A stretch of 64,000 nucleotides of DNA, taken from positions 1-64,000 of the forward strand of contig JAQYHB010000056.1 in assembly GCA_028722305.1 (NCBI GenBank). Direction: 5' to 3'. The stretch comes from Spirochaetales bacterium. GTDB taxonomy: Bacteria > Spirochaetota > Spirochaetia > Sphaerochaetales > Sphaerochaetaceae. The notes beneath the pieces were generated by a model that ran no database searches, was not told where the DNA came from, and saw only the letters and a program-made list of their open reading frames with translations. Below are positions 27,804-36,475 of this stretch, piece after piece (positions within the stretch are counted from its first letter, which is position 1; every line of letters starts with the position of its first letter). The position numbers and the translations under genes were made by a program.

Positions 27804-28347
27804 AAAACTCCACCATGGCCATCGCTTTACGGCCCTTTGCGACGGATGAATGCTTCACCATCCGGACCTCGCTGACGATATCTGCGACAGCGACCAGCTC
27901 CTGCGGGCAATCCCGACCAGTAATCACCACGTGGGGGAAGCCCTTTTTGCCATGGTGGTCATCCAGCCACGTGGCGACCTTATGGACATCCAGGTATCCC
28001 ATCGCCAGGGCGTAGGTGAACTCGTCCAGCACCAGCAGGTCGATGTCCTGGCTGCTAATCCAACGCTTGGCCTGTTCCCACCCTTCGACGCACAGCGTCC
28101 GGCTTTTCTCGGCGTTGTCGCCCTCCCAGATGAACCCGCAACCGAAGCACTTCCAGAGCACCCCGAGCGGGGCAAGCGTCCTCCATTCCCCGCAATCCAG
28201 CTTGGAGGGGTCCTCCTTGATGAACTGGGCGACAGCGCACCGGCCTCCGTGTCCGAGCGCGCGGACCACCTGTCCCATCGCGGCGGTCGTCTTTCCCTTT
28301 CCGTCACCCGTATAGATGATGATCTGCGGATTTCCCGTTCCTTTCAT
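27802..28347 (-). CDS. cobO: Cob(I)yrinic acid a,c-diamide adenosyltransferase (CobA/CobO/BtuR)
   Basis: The enzyme adds the adenosyl group from ATP to cob(I)alamin or its precursors. The 181-residue protein has the special P-loop YTGDGKGKTTAAMGQ, AVAQFIKE, the Walker B-like LLVLDEFTYAL and VVITGRDCP, all diagnostic. Its ATG begins one base after the TGA of the lipoprotein gene upstream. No other cobalamin genes are seen here, so it may serve scavenged corrinoids. Confidence 0.95.
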   Translation of the reverse strand: MKGTGNPQIIIYTGDGKGKTTAAMGQVVRALGHGGRCAVAQFIKEDPSKLDCGEWRTLAPLGVLWKCFGCGFIWEGDNAEKSRTLCVEGWEQAKRWISSQDIDLLVLDEFTYALAMGYLDVHKVATWLDDHHGKKGFPHVVITGRDCPQELVAVADIVSEVRMVKHSSVAKGRKAMAMVEF

Positions 28348-28348
28348 A

Positions 28349-29383
28349 TCACGTTCCTTCCCATTGTCTCAGCGCCTCCCGATGGCTGGCTGCGTAGGAC
28401 GTCAGCCGCTCTTGCAGCTTCCGCACCTCTTTGTCGCCGGTACCTGCGGCCACCTGGCCGATCAGGCTGAGCGCCTCATCCAGCTTGCCCTGCGCTTCCC
28501 GCAACAGGGCGGCATTGGCTCCCGCACGCTCGTTGCCTTCTTCCTTCCAGATTTCCAGATAGGTCTGATAGGCCTCCTCAAGCAGGCCCTTGTCAGCCAT
28601 CTTCGCCGCGTTCTTGGCTCCCTGATGATCCTTGATGGCAAGCAGGGGGACGCGCTCCGTCCGCCAGGAGGGAGCGAGAACCAGTGCTATTCGTCCTTGG
28701 AAAGAATCGATCATCGACCTGACCGGCCCCATCACCGAAGGGGCACGGAAGGAACTCCAGAGCCGGGTATCGGTGTAGCCATCTGCCAAATAGGTCCGCC
28801 TGCCCACCAGAGTGGTGTTCCTGCGGCTCGCCGAATAGCTGTCCGTGGCAAGCGTCCTGCCGCTCTGCCGATCCCTCACCACCCAACTGACGCCAAGCGA
28901 GACATCCTGCTCGATCGAATATTCGCTGCCGACCTCCACCTTGACATGCTTGCTCTGGCCATCGACCATGACGGTACGATCCTCGACGATGCTGCGGACT
29001 CTGGGCGTCTCGTCGATCCGTAGATAATCGATATGAAGCTGGATGGTGGCCTTCGCGTCCGATGGAGAGACCAGACGGAAATACCCCGTCCCGGAAAGAG
29101 TCTCTTGCAACCGGATCGTGGCGTACTCGCCCACGGATCCCCTCCCCTCATAGGTGCCACTGGAGAGATACCTGTCCAAATCATCAAAATAGATATCGGG
29201 GTGGCTACGCCAAGAGAAGCCGGTGTCAGTGGGAAGGACCGCTATGTCGCGGTAGGCGCTCAGATCCACACGGGCGGGCACAAGATGACGGACCTTTACC
29301 GCGCTCTGGCAGGAAACAGCCAAGCAAAGGAGCGCGCAAAGGACCAAGGCGAGCGGCAATGAAAAGCGGTTCCTGGTTCGCAT
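28349..29383 (-). CDS. Lipoprotein of unknown function with C-terminal helical repeat region
   Basis: The 344-residue protein has a signal peptide ending in lipobox AVSC (Cys near residue 24). A beta-rich domain follows with PARVDLSAYRDIAVLP, a pattern seen in lipoproteins that act near CsgG-like or LptE-like assemblies. The last ~85 residues are helical with TPR-like spacing (KMADKGLLEEAYQTYLEIW). I do not recognise a named family. The start at 29383 is preferred because the -10 box ends just before it; an ATG at 29389 would lie upstream of the predicted transcript start. It is co-transcribed with cobO. Confidence 0.75.
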   Translation of the reverse strand: MRTRNRFSLPLALVLCALLCLAVSCQSAVKVRHLVPARVDLSAYRDIAVLPTDTGFSWRSHPDIYFDDLDRYLSSGTYEGRGSVGEYATIRLQETLSGTGYFRLVSPSDAKATIQLHIDYLRIDETPRVRSIVEDRTVMVDGQSKHVKVEVGSEYSIEQDVSLGVSWVVRDRQSGRTLATDSYSASRRNTTLVGRRTYLADGYTDTRLWSSFRAPSVMGPVRSMIDSFQGRIALVLAPSWRTERVPLLAIKDHQGAKNAAKMADKGLLEEAYQTYLEIWKEEGNERAGANAALLREAQGKLDEALSLIGQVAAGTGDKEVRKLQERLTSYAASHREALRQWEGT

Positions 29384-29392
29384 CACCATTCT

Positions 29393-29422
29393 ATTCTATA
29401 TCCCCAAGGAACCACGGCGCAA
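29393..29422 (-). promoter_or_regulatory. Promoter of the lipoprotein-cobO operon, near-leaderless
   Basis: Minus strand TTGCGC (29417-29422), 18 bases, TAGAAT (29393-29398). Six bases then lead to an in-frame GTG and nine to ATG 29383. No Shine-Dalgarno is present. Confidence 0.55.
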
Positions 29423-29437
29423 CCGGGGCCGTTCCAG

Positions 29438-29467
29438 TTGACAAGCATTGAACCTCCCCTCTACTGT
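29438..29467 (+). promoter_or_regulatory. sigma70 promoter of the acidic protein gene
   Basis: Consensus TTGACA (29438-29443), 18 bases, TACTGT (29462-29467). The leader holds AGGAG before ATG 29488. Confidence 0.7.
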
Positions 29468-29487
29468 TCCAGTTAGGAGCAAACAGG

Positions 29488-29796
29488 ATGAAAAAGCCGC
29501 GCGCTGATTGGGAAGAGGATCTCGATTTCAACGTTGAAGAGGAACAGTTCTATGACGACATCGAGGAAGATGAGGACGATTCGATGGAAGACATGGATCC
29601 CCCGGAAGGGACCGAGTACGACGAAGAAGAGGATGATTTTTTCGCCGACGAGACTGATGATGACGATCACGAGGCTCTGAATGACGGGTTCCTGGTCGAT
29701 GGGGAGTCCAGCCTGGATGTCAAAGGGGACGATGACCTTGAGGAGCAGATGTACGCAGAGACCGATGAGACCGACGAGTTGGACGACAAATCCTGA
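29488..29796 (+). CDS. Unrecognised, extremely acidic 102-residue protein
   Basis: About half of the 102 residues are Asp or Glu, in runs such as DDIEEDEDD and YDEEEDD. Only about five are basic. There is no signal peptide, Cys or clear fold signature, and it is probably disordered. It forms its own unit: consensus promoter, AGGAG before the ATG, and a hairpin about 20 bases after the stop. Very acidic small proteins can act as DNA or RNA mimics, histone- or polymerase-binding tails, or metal buffers. None of these can be chosen from sequence. Confidence 0.75.
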   Translation: MKKPRADWEEDLDFNVEEEQFYDDIEEDEDDSMEDMDPPEGTEYDEEEDDFFADETDDDDHEALNDGFLVDGESSLDVKGDDDLEEQMYAETDETDELDDKS

Positions 29797-29816
29797 ACCG
29801 GAAATCGGGAAAAGGG

Positions 29817-29838
29817 AAAGGGTGGGCGACCACCCTTT
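29817..29838. terminator. Bidirectional terminator between convergent genes
   Basis: AAAGGGTGG / CCACCCTTT with loop GCGA. It lies between the acidic protein gene and a convergent lipoprotein gene. T-rich but imperfect tails follow in both directions. Confidence 0.65.
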
Positions 29839-29846
29839 CGTTGTCT

Positions 29847-30248
29847 TTACAGGGATCGTTCAAACTCCATCACCCCAGGAACCAGCGAGTTACTGGTGAT
29901 GGTCAGCTTTTGGGAATCGTAGAGCACTTGCCCCATTTGCTGTCCCTCGAGCGCGAGCACCATCCCCCTCACCTCCAGGCTCATCGTCTCCACGCCTTCC
30001 TCGTTATAGCCCTTGGCGGGATAGGAGCCATCCTCAGCCTGCTGGCCGAAGACCAGGATGGCGAGCTGGGCGAAGGGAAGCGGCATGTAATCCCCCTTGG
30101 CCAGCCAGGTCGTCCCGGCAAGCTCGTCCTCCACAACTACTCTGGTTGGCGGAACAAAGGTCTCCCCATTCGAGGAATCCCCCATCAAAAAGAGACCGTC
30201 ACAGCCGCAAAGCGTCCAGAGACAGCACCAAACCAACAGATATCGCAT
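29847..30248 (-). CDS. Small lipoprotein of unknown function
   Basis: The 133-residue protein starts MRYLLVWCCLWTLCGCDGLF: a short signal peptide with lipobox ending at Cys16 (Cys14 is an alternative). The mature part contains GTTWLAKGDYMPLPFAQLAI and short beta-like stretches, without a family I can name. GGAGG lies eight bases before the chosen ATG; an upstream in-frame ATG lacks such a site. It is a single gene facing the acidic protein gene. Confidence 0.75.
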   Translation of the reverse strand: MRYLLVWCCLWTLCGCDGLFLMGDSSNGETFVPPTRVVVEDELAGTTWLAKGDYMPLPFAQLAILVFGQQAEDGSYPAKGYNEEGVETMSLEVRGMVLALEGQQMGQVLYDSQKLTITSNSLVPGVMEFERSL

Positions 30249-30316
30249 AACAGCACCTCCAACCAGAGTCTCCCAGAGTTTCTCGGGAAGCAACCGGTTA
30301 ACCTTTTAATTACATA

Positions 30317-30344
30317 TTGACATTATTTGTATATTTGTCATAAT
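30317..30344 (+). promoter_or_regulatory. sigma70 promoter of the alcohol/aldehyde dehydrogenase operon
   Basis: TTGACA (30317-30322), 16 bases, CATAAT (30339-30344) in an AT-rich stretch. AAAGGAG then precedes ATG 30367. Confidence 0.75.
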
Positions 30345-30366
30345 ATTTTGATTAAAGGAGTTCTCA

Positions 30367-31602
30367 ATGTTTATTGGCGCTCGAATCGCGTGTCGTGTCG
30401 TCCAACTTGGCATGAGAATCGCCCTACCCTTCCTTCCCTACCACGATCCAGAGATTCTCCATGCGACGACGGAAATCGCCAAAGTATGCGTCAAGCAAAG
30501 CGTCAGACGCGTCCTTCTGGTGACCGACACCAATATCCGTTCACTGGGGGTCACCACACCGCTGGAGAAAGCGCTGAAGGAACAGCAGGTGCAGGTGACC
30601 GTCTTCGACAGGGTCGTTCCCAACCCCACCATCGCCTGTGTCGAGCATGCCTATCAAGCCTATGTACTGGGAAACTGCCAGGCCCTCATCGCCTTCGGAG
30701 GTGGCTCGGTGATGGACTGCGCGAAAGCCTGTGGCATATGGGTTGCAAAACCGCGCATCCCGCTCAACAGGATGAAGGGCATCCTCAAGGTCCATGCCAG
30801 GATCCCCACCCTGTTCGCCATTCCCACCACGGCCGGCACCGGTAGCGAGACGACGCTCGCGAGTGTCGTCGTCGACGAGCAGACGGGGCACAAGTATGCA
30901 ATCAACGACTTCTGCCTGATTCCCCGCTACGCCGTCCTCGATCCGGCGGTGACCAGAAATCTCCCCCCCTTTGCCACGGCGACCACCGGCATGGACGCCC
31001 TGACCCATGCGGTGGAGGCCTATATCGGCCGTTCCACCACCAAGGGGACAAGGAGGGATGCCGAGCAGGCAGTCAAGCTGATCAACCGACATCTGCTTTC
31101 CGCCTTTTATAACGGGCCGAACGACCTTCAGGCCAGAGCCGGCATGCTCAAGGCTTCCCATCTGGCCGGCCGAGCCTTCAGCCGTAGCTATGTCGGGTAT
31201 GTGCACGCCGTCGCGCACTCTCTGGGAGGAGCCTACGGCATCCCCCACGGGCTGGCGAACGCCGTCCTGCTTCCCTACTTTTTGGAACTGTATGGCCGGA
31301 AAATCGACAAGAAGCTTGCGAGATTGGCCTGGAAGGCAGGCATCAGCGCGCCTGGGGACTCGACCATCCATGCCGCCGAGACCTTCCGCCACTGGATCAG
31401 GGAAATGAACCGCAGCATGCACATCCCCTCATCGCTGGAAGGAATCCGCGCGCAGGATATCCCCCGTCTGGCAAGGTATGCGGACAAAGAGGCGAACCCG
31501 TTGTATCCTGTACCCGTGCTGATGGACAGGCGCCAGCTCGAGACCATCTACCACCAGGTATCGGCGAAAGAGGAGAAACGGCATGACAGCGCAGCAGATT
31601 GA
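30367..31602 (+). CDS. Iron-containing alcohol dehydrogenase
   Basis: Group III alcohol dehydrogenases reduce aldehydes or oxidise alcohols with NAD(P)(H) using Fe2+. The 411-residue protein has the nucleotide motif AFGGGSVMDCAKA and PTTAGTGSETT. The metal ligands are in GMDALTHAVEAYI (Asp/His) and HAVAHSLGGAYGIPHGLANA (two His). It overlaps the following aldehyde dehydrogenase gene by 20 bases, so the pair probably handles an alcohol-aldehyde-acid interconversion. The substrate is not evident. Confidence 0.92.
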   Translation: MFIGARIACRVVQLGMRIALPFLPYHDPEILHATTEIAKVCVKQSVRRVLLVTDTNIRSLGVTTPLEKALKEQQVQVTVFDRVVPNPTIACVEHAYQAYVLGNCQALIAFGGGSVMDCAKACGIWVAKPRIPLNRMKGILKVHARIPTLFAIPTTAGTGSETTLASVVVDEQTGHKYAINDFCLIPRYAVLDPAVTRNLPPFATATTGMDALTHAVEAYIGRSTTKGTRRDAEQAVKLINRHLLSAFYNGPNDLQARAGMLKASHLAGRAFSRSYVGYVHAVAHSLGGAYGIPHGLANAVLLPYFLELYGRKIDKKLARLAWKAGISAPGDSTIHAAETFRHWIREMNRSMHIPSSLEGIRAQDIPRLARYADKEANPLYPVPVLMDRRQLETIYHQVSAKEEKRHDSAAD

Positions 31603-32941
31603 GGAGATCATCACACTGCAGAGGAACGCCTTCCACGTGGGAAACATACGGGAACGGCGCGAGAATCTTGACAAGCTGGAGTCGGTGGTCAAGCGGTATG
31701 AGAAGGAACTTGCCGAAGCCCTGCTGCTGGACTTGGGCAAGGACGAGACGGAAAGCTACATGTGCGAGACCGGGCTTACCCTCAGCGAGATCCGCTTCCT
31801 GCGCAAGCACCTTGGCAAATGGATGCGGCCCAAGCGGGTTGGGACCAATCTGGCGAACTTCCCCGCGAAAAGCTATCTGGTCCACGACCCTTGGGGCGAG
31901 GTGCTGGTCATGAGTCCCTGGAACTATCCGGTCATGCTCTCCCTTGAGCCATTGGCAGGCGCGCTTGCCGGAGGCAACAGCGTGATCCTCAAGCCCTCGG
32001 CCTACGCGCCCCACGTCTCCCTGCTGCTGAAGCGGATGCTCGATGAGACCTTTCCCCTGACTACAGTGGCCACCATCGATGGTGGGCGGGAAGAGAACCA
32101 GGCGCTGCTTAGCCAGAAGTTCGATTACATCTTCTTCACCGGAAGCCCCACGGTGGGAAGAACGGTGATGGAACATGCTTCAAGACATCTCACCCCAGTC
32201 ACGTTGGAGCTTGGTGGCAAAAGCCCTGTCATCGTCACCGAAAGCGCCAACCTGAAACTGGCGGCCAAACGAATCGTCTTCGGCAAGTTCCTCAACATGG
32301 GGCAGACCTGCGTCGCTCCAGACTACCTTTTGGTCGACCAGAAGGTGGAGAAACAACTGGTCTCCCTGCTGCAGGACGAGATTCTGAGACAATACGGCTC
32401 AGGTTTCAGCGGACATATCGTCAACGCGAAGCACTTCGAGCGGATCACCAGACTGATCGACCAAGGCAAAGTCTGCTACGGAGGCAGGTCGGAGGCCTCG
32501 ACCTTGAAGGTCGAGCCAACGTTGATGCGGGGAGTGACGCTTGAGGACCGAATCATGCAAGAAGAAATCTTCGGGCCAGTGCTCCCCATCATCACCTACC
32601 GCAACAGGGAAGAGGCAGCCTCGACCATCGGCAAACTGCCCAAGCCCCTGGCGCTCTACCTCTTCACCGAGCGCAAGCGCGATGAGGAGCTTTTCCTCTC
32701 GCTCCCCTTTGGCGGTGGATGCCTGAACGACACAATCATGCACCTGACCACCCCCTATCTTCCCTTCGGCGGAGTCGGCGAGAGCGGAATGGGCAGCTAT
32801 CATGGATGGCAGAGCTTTTCCACCTTCACCCACCAGAAGAGCTTGCTGAAACAGAGCCCAAGAATAGACCTACCTCTCCGCTACCGGCCCTACACCAAGA
32901 GGACCAATCGGTTGCTCAAGCTGGTTTTCGAGCGGTTCTAG
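31583..32941 (+). CDS. NAD(P)-dependent aldehyde dehydrogenase (class 3/fatty aldehyde type)
   Basis: The 452-residue protein oxidises an aldehyde to the acid. It matches the shorter class 3 group: VMSPWNYPVMLSLEPLAGAL, VILKPSAYAP, FFTGSPTVGRTVM, LELGGKSPVIV (catalytic Glu) and GQTCVAPDYLLV (catalytic Cys), with EEIFGPVLPI near the end. The ATG lies inside the 3' end of the alcohol dehydrogenase gene with GAGGAG upstream. Long-chain or short aliphatic aldehydes are the usual substrates of this group. Confidence 0.93.
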   Translation: MTAQQIEEIITLQRNAFHVGNIRERRENLDKLESVVKRYEKELAEALLLDLGKDETESYMCETGLTLSEIRFLRKHLGKWMRPKRVGTNLANFPAKSYLVHDPWGEVLVMSPWNYPVMLSLEPLAGALAGGNSVILKPSAYAPHVSLLLKRMLDETFPLTTVATIDGGREENQALLSQKFDYIFFTGSPTVGRTVMEHASRHLTPVTLELGGKSPVIVTESANLKLAAKRIVFGKFLNMGQTCVAPDYLLVDQKVEKQLVSLLQDEILRQYGSGFSGHIVNAKHFERITRLIDQGKVCYGGRSEASTLKVEPTLMRGVTLEDRIMQEEIFGPVLPIITYRNREEAASTIGKLPKPLALYLFTERKRDEELFLSLPFGGGCLNDTIMHLTTPYLPFGGVGESGMGSYHGWQSFSTFTHQKSLLKQSPRIDLPLRYRPYTKRTNRLLKLVFERF

Positions 32942-33037
32942 TCGAAAAACCAACTTTTTTTATCGCAAAAGGCTCCCCCCTCGGAGAAAAATATGGTACG
33001 GTGCTTTCATCTTATCTATTACCTACGAGGTTGGGCT

Positions 33038-34399
33038 ATGGATACCATTGTTGCGATCAATGATTTCGTGAACGGTATCGTTTGGGGAGTCCCCATTCTG
33101 ATTCTCATTCTCGGCACCGGCATCTACTTCACGATCAGGCTTGGTTTTCTCCAGTTTCGTCATCCCGCCTATATCTTTCGGGAAACGGTCGTCAAGGCTT
33201 TCAAGAAGAAGGACGACGGCACGGTCGTCGGGGAGCTGACGAGCTTCCAAGCCGCCATGGTCAGTGTCAGCGCCATCGTCGGTAGCGGCAATATCGCAGG
33301 AGTAGCTACAGCCATCGTGCTTGGCGGGCCTGGCGCGCTTGTCTGGATGGTGCTTGCCGCCTTCGTCGGCATGGCGACCAAGTTCGCCGAGATTGCCCTG
33401 GGCGTCAAATACCGCTCGGTCCACGAGGATGGAACGGTCAGCGGCGGAGCCATGTATTATTTGGCCGAAGGCCTAGGCCAAAAGTGGCTCGGAATCCTCT
33501 TTTCCATCCTGGTCATCCCCTTCGCCTTCGTCATCAGTGGCGTAGTGGACACCAATACCATCGCCCTGACGTTGAACGAACGGTACTCGGTGCCAACGTT
33601 GGCCACCGGCATCGTCCTTGCCGTGGTCACCGGCATCATCGTTTTCGGCGGCATCAAACGCATCGGCTACGCCTGCAGCCTGGTCGCCCCCTTCATGGGT
33701 GGCGCCTACATCATCGCGGGTCTTGCCATCATCCTTACCCACCTTCCCCTGCTTCCGGGCGCGTTCGTCGAGATCTTCGAGGGGGCTTTCAACCCGGCCG
33801 CTATCACCGGTGGCGCCATCGGAAGCATCCTGACCTGCATGCGCTATGGCATCGCCCGCGGAATCTACTCCAACGAAGCCGGTCTGGGAACTGCCGCCAT
33901 GGTCCACTGCGGAGCCAAGGTCGACGATCCGATCGAACAGGCACTCTGGGGACCGGTCGAGGTATGCCTCGACACGGTCTTCATCTGCACGGTCACCGCG
34001 CTCGCCATCGTCATCAGCGGGCTGTGGGTAGGCGGCCAGTATGACGGGGCGGTCCTCACCATGCGGGCCTTCGACAAACTGCTGCCCGGCGGCATCGGCG
34101 GGTTCATCTGCCTCGGAGCGGTGTTCCTCTTCGGCTTCTCCTGCCTGATCAGCTACTACACCTACGCCGAGCGCGCGGCCGAGTACCTGTTCGGCGCCAA
34201 GAGCAAGCAGGTGGTCAAGTTCTTCTGGGTCATCACCATCCTGGTCGGCAGCCAGTCCACCCTTGGTTTCGCCTGGGACCTGGCCGACACCTTCAACGGG
34301 TTGATGATCATCCCCAACCTGGTCGGCATCATCCTGCTCTCCGGCCAGGTGGTCGACATGGAACGCCGCTACCGCGACGCCCACCTGATCAAAGCGTAA
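33038..34399 (+). CDS. alsT: AGCS-family sodium:alanine/glycine symporter
   Basis: This 453-residue membrane transporter takes up alanine or glycine with Na+. The family motif TSFQAAMVSVSAIVGSGNIA is followed by about ten hydrophobic segments, and YSNEAGLGTAAMVHCGAKVD is the second diagnostic region. The start at 33038 has GAGG seven bases upstream. It stands alone; its stop overlaps by 11 bases the 3' end of a convergent broken GH3-like gene. Confidence 0.93.
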   Translation: MDTIVAINDFVNGIVWGVPILILILGTGIYFTIRLGFLQFRHPAYIFRETVVKAFKKKDDGTVVGELTSFQAAMVSVSAIVGSGNIAGVATAIVLGGPGALVWMVLAAFVGMATKFAEIALGVKYRSVHEDGTVSGGAMYYLAEGLGQKWLGILFSILVIPFAFVISGVVDTNTIALTLNERYSVPTLATGIVLAVVTGIIVFGGIKRIGYACSLVAPFMGGAYIIAGLAIILTHLPLLPGAFVEIFEGAFNPAAITGGAIGSILTCMRYGIARGIYSNEAGLGTAAMVHCGAKVDDPIEQALWGPVEVCLDTVFICTVTALAIVISGLWVGGQYDGAVLTMRAFDKLLPGGIGGFICLGAVFLFGFSCLISYYTYAERAAEYLFGAKSKQVVKFFWVITILVGSQSTLGFAWDLADTFNGLMIIPNLVGIILLSGQVVDMERRYRDAHLIKA

Positions 34400-35608
34400 G
34401 TTCGGCGCAGAGCGAGATGGAGTCGACGCTGGTGCCGATCTGGAGAAGGCAATCGCCCTTCCCCCTGACGAAGGCCCAGCTATCATCATCCCACACGGAA
34501 AACAGACGGTCATCCAAAGCCAGAGTACCGTCTTGCTTTCCCCCGCCTCGAGCGGCACACGGCAAAAATCCCGAAGAACCGCGGCAGGTTGGGGAATGCG
34601 GCTCTCCAAGAGATGGACATAGATTTCCACGGGAGCGCTCGCGGCACGTTTTCCGCTATTGCTCACCTGGAAGGACAGCGTTGTCCGATCCAATCGCAAA
34701 CCATCAAAAGCGAATGTGGTGTAGGTCAGTCCATGGCCGAAACAGAAGGTATGCTCCTGTCTCCCTCGATAGCCGAAGTACAGCGGAATCCGCACAGCGC
34801 CCCAGCGGTCGACCGGGACCAGACGTCCTCGCCGCACGCGCCATCCCGCCGGGACATCGCGTGGCATCGTGTAGGGCAGACAGCCCGTAGGACACCGCTT
34901 TCCGCGGATCAGCTCCGCCAACAGCTGGTAGTCGGGCTTATGGGTAAAGGTGGTCATGATGGCGCCGACCCGATCCTTCCAGCTTGCCGTCTCCAATGCG
35001 CTCTCACAGGCAAGGACCACCAAAGTGTGCTTCCAGACGGGGAAGGAACCTACCTCCCAGGGAAGCACCTCGTCCCACTTGCACGGTTTCCTTTGGACAA
35101 GCACCACCAGGAGCGCATCTTCCCTCTCTCGTTCGCCCCTCTTCCAGGTCCTGCCTCCAAGCAGCGGGGCAAGACAGCGCCCTCTCGGCCCGAAGACCAC
35201 CACCTCCCCGCTCCAGGGAAGCAGGTCGTTCCGATTCTGCAACAGGCAGTAGGCATCCTGGTAGGGTTTGCCTGCTCCGCACGCCCTGGACTTCGCTGGC
35301 TGGGGAACCGACAGGCACAGTTCCCGGCTGGTCTCTCCGTTGACCAGACCCTGCCCTGTGGTGAAGGGGCGGACAAAGCCACCAAGCAGAATCGCGTGGA
35401 GGGTCCGCTGGTCGACCTGGTAGGCGAGCCGGTGGAAGCCGAGGGGAAAGCCGGTCAACGTGCACTGCTTCTGGAAAGCGAGCATCCGGGAAAGCAGGCA
35501 GGGGTCCTCTGGCCTGCTGGAAAGGAAGGACAGGTCCCCCCGCAGTCGTTGGGGGGTTGAGAGACGGATCTCGGGGTCGAAGGTGGCGCACAGCTGGGTG
35601 ATATTCAT
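34389..35608 (-). pseudogene. Frameshifted GH3-like gene lacking the catalytic barrel
   Basis: The frame from 35608 encodes the C-terminal half of a GH3 glycosidase: LLQNRNDLLPWSGEVVVFGP, KRCPTGCLPYTMPRDVP, then the fibronectin-like domain FCFGHGLTYTTFAFDGL, SNSGKRAASAPVEIYV and VPLEAGESKTV. After GESKTV (about 34515-34527) the family continuation LALDDRLFSVWDDDSWAF is in the next frame, ending at TGA 34389-34391. One base appears to be missing. The N-terminal TIM barrel with the nucleophile Asp is absent, and the first ~100 residues match nothing I know. A -10 box (TAGAAT) seven bases before the ATG suggests the start is native. It could be a short non-catalytic relative with a sequencing error rather than a dead gene. 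Confidence 0.75.
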
Positions 35609-35615
35609 GGCTCCG

Positions 35616-35644
35616 ATTCTAAAGCCTTGCTTTCACCATTGAAA
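35616..35644 (-). promoter_or_regulatory. Possible promoter of the GH3-like gene
   Basis: Minus strand TTTCAA (35639-35644), 17 bases, TAGAAT (35616-35621), seven bases to the ATG. The -35 is weak and overlaps the promoter of the divergent gene. Confidence 0.4.
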
Positions 35645-35655
35645 AGCCTTACTTT
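35627..35655 (+). promoter_or_regulatory. Promoter of the YmdB-RseC-Lpt-RpoN operon, predicted leaderless
   Basis: TTGCTT (35627-35632), 17 bases, TACTTT (35650-35655), then exactly six bases to ATG 35662. This is the only evident promoter for a seven-gene run. Confidence 0.6.
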
Positions 35656-35661
35656 TAAGGA

Positions 35662-36474
35662 ATGAATGTGCTGTTTGTCGGCGAGATTGTCGGAAAACCC
35701 GGCATCACCTGCGCCAAGAAAATCAAGGAACTGCGCGAGAAATACCACGTGGATTTCGTCATCGCCAACGCCGAAGGCGCGACCGGGGGCTTCGGTCTGG
35801 GAAAGGCCCACGCGATCCAGCTGCACAAGCTCGGCATCGACGTGCTGACCGGAGGCGAGAAAATCTACTTCAAGCTCGACATGGTCGACTTCCTCAGCAA
35901 GACCAACTGGATTCTCCGCCCGGCAAACTATCCGATGGGGAATCCGGGGCGGGGGGTGCGCATCTTCCCTGCCGGCGACAAGAACCTGGTGGTAATCAAC
36001 CTGCTGGGTACCAGCAGTTTCAACCGGGTCCACCTGAACAATCCCTTCGCTCTGGTGCAAACCACTGTGGAGAAGATGCGAAGCGAAGTGAAGGACCCGG
36101 TCTTTCTGGTCCAGTTCCATGCCTCGACCACTGCCGAAAAGCAGACGATGGGGTTCATGCTGGATGGCAAGGTGAGCGCGGTGATCGGCACCCACACCAA
36201 GGTGATGAGCGCGGACGCGAAGATCTTGCCCGGTGGCACCGCCTATATCACCGACAACGGACGATGCGGCTCTCAGATGAGCATCGGCGGGTTCGCCAAT
36301 GACGTGGAGCTGCGCAAGATCCTGACCAGCATCCCGGAGCGCTCCCGCGAGAACTGGAACCAGCTGGAGCTGCAGGCGGTCCTTGTCCAGATTGGCGAGG
36401 ACGACAAGGCTGTCGGCATAGAGCCGATCAGGGTTCCCGTCGAAGATCCCGGAGTTCAGGAAGGAGAGACGTAA
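35662..36474 (+). CDS. YmdB-type metallophosphoesterase (TIGR00282 family)
   Basis: YmdB proteins are binuclear-metal phosphodiesterases; the Bacillus one hydrolyses 2',3'- or 3',5'-cAMP and affects development and biofilm. The 270-residue protein begins MNVLFVGEIVGKPG (first metal motif GEIVGKPG), then ANAEGATGGFGL (Asn-Glu metal ligands), GGEKIYF, VQFHASTTAEKQTMG (His) and GTHTKVMSADAKILPGGTAY (GTHTHxxTAD-like). Some usual residues differ: GNHxW is GGEKI here and GTHTH is GTHTK. It heads the RseC-Lpt-RpoN run. Confidence 0.88.
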   Translation: MNVLFVGEIVGKPGITCAKKIKELREKYHVDFVIANAEGATGGFGLGKAHAIQLHKLGIDVLTGGEKIYFKLDMVDFLSKTNWILRPANYPMGNPGRGVRIFPAGDKNLVVINLLGTSSFNRVHLNNPFALVQTTVEKMRSEVKDPVFLVQFHASTTAEKQTMGFMLDGKVSAVIGTHTKVMSADAKILPGGTAYITDNGRCGSQMSIGGFANDVELRKILTSIPERSRENWNQLELQAVLVQIGEDDKAVGIEPIRVPVEDPGVQEGET

Positions 36475-36475
36475 G

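Noticed and set aside
33473-34388. Long extension of the GH3-like frame antisense to alsT
   Set aside because: After the frameshift the frame only mirrors the transporter gene. Homology to GH3 ends at the next-frame stop at 34389.
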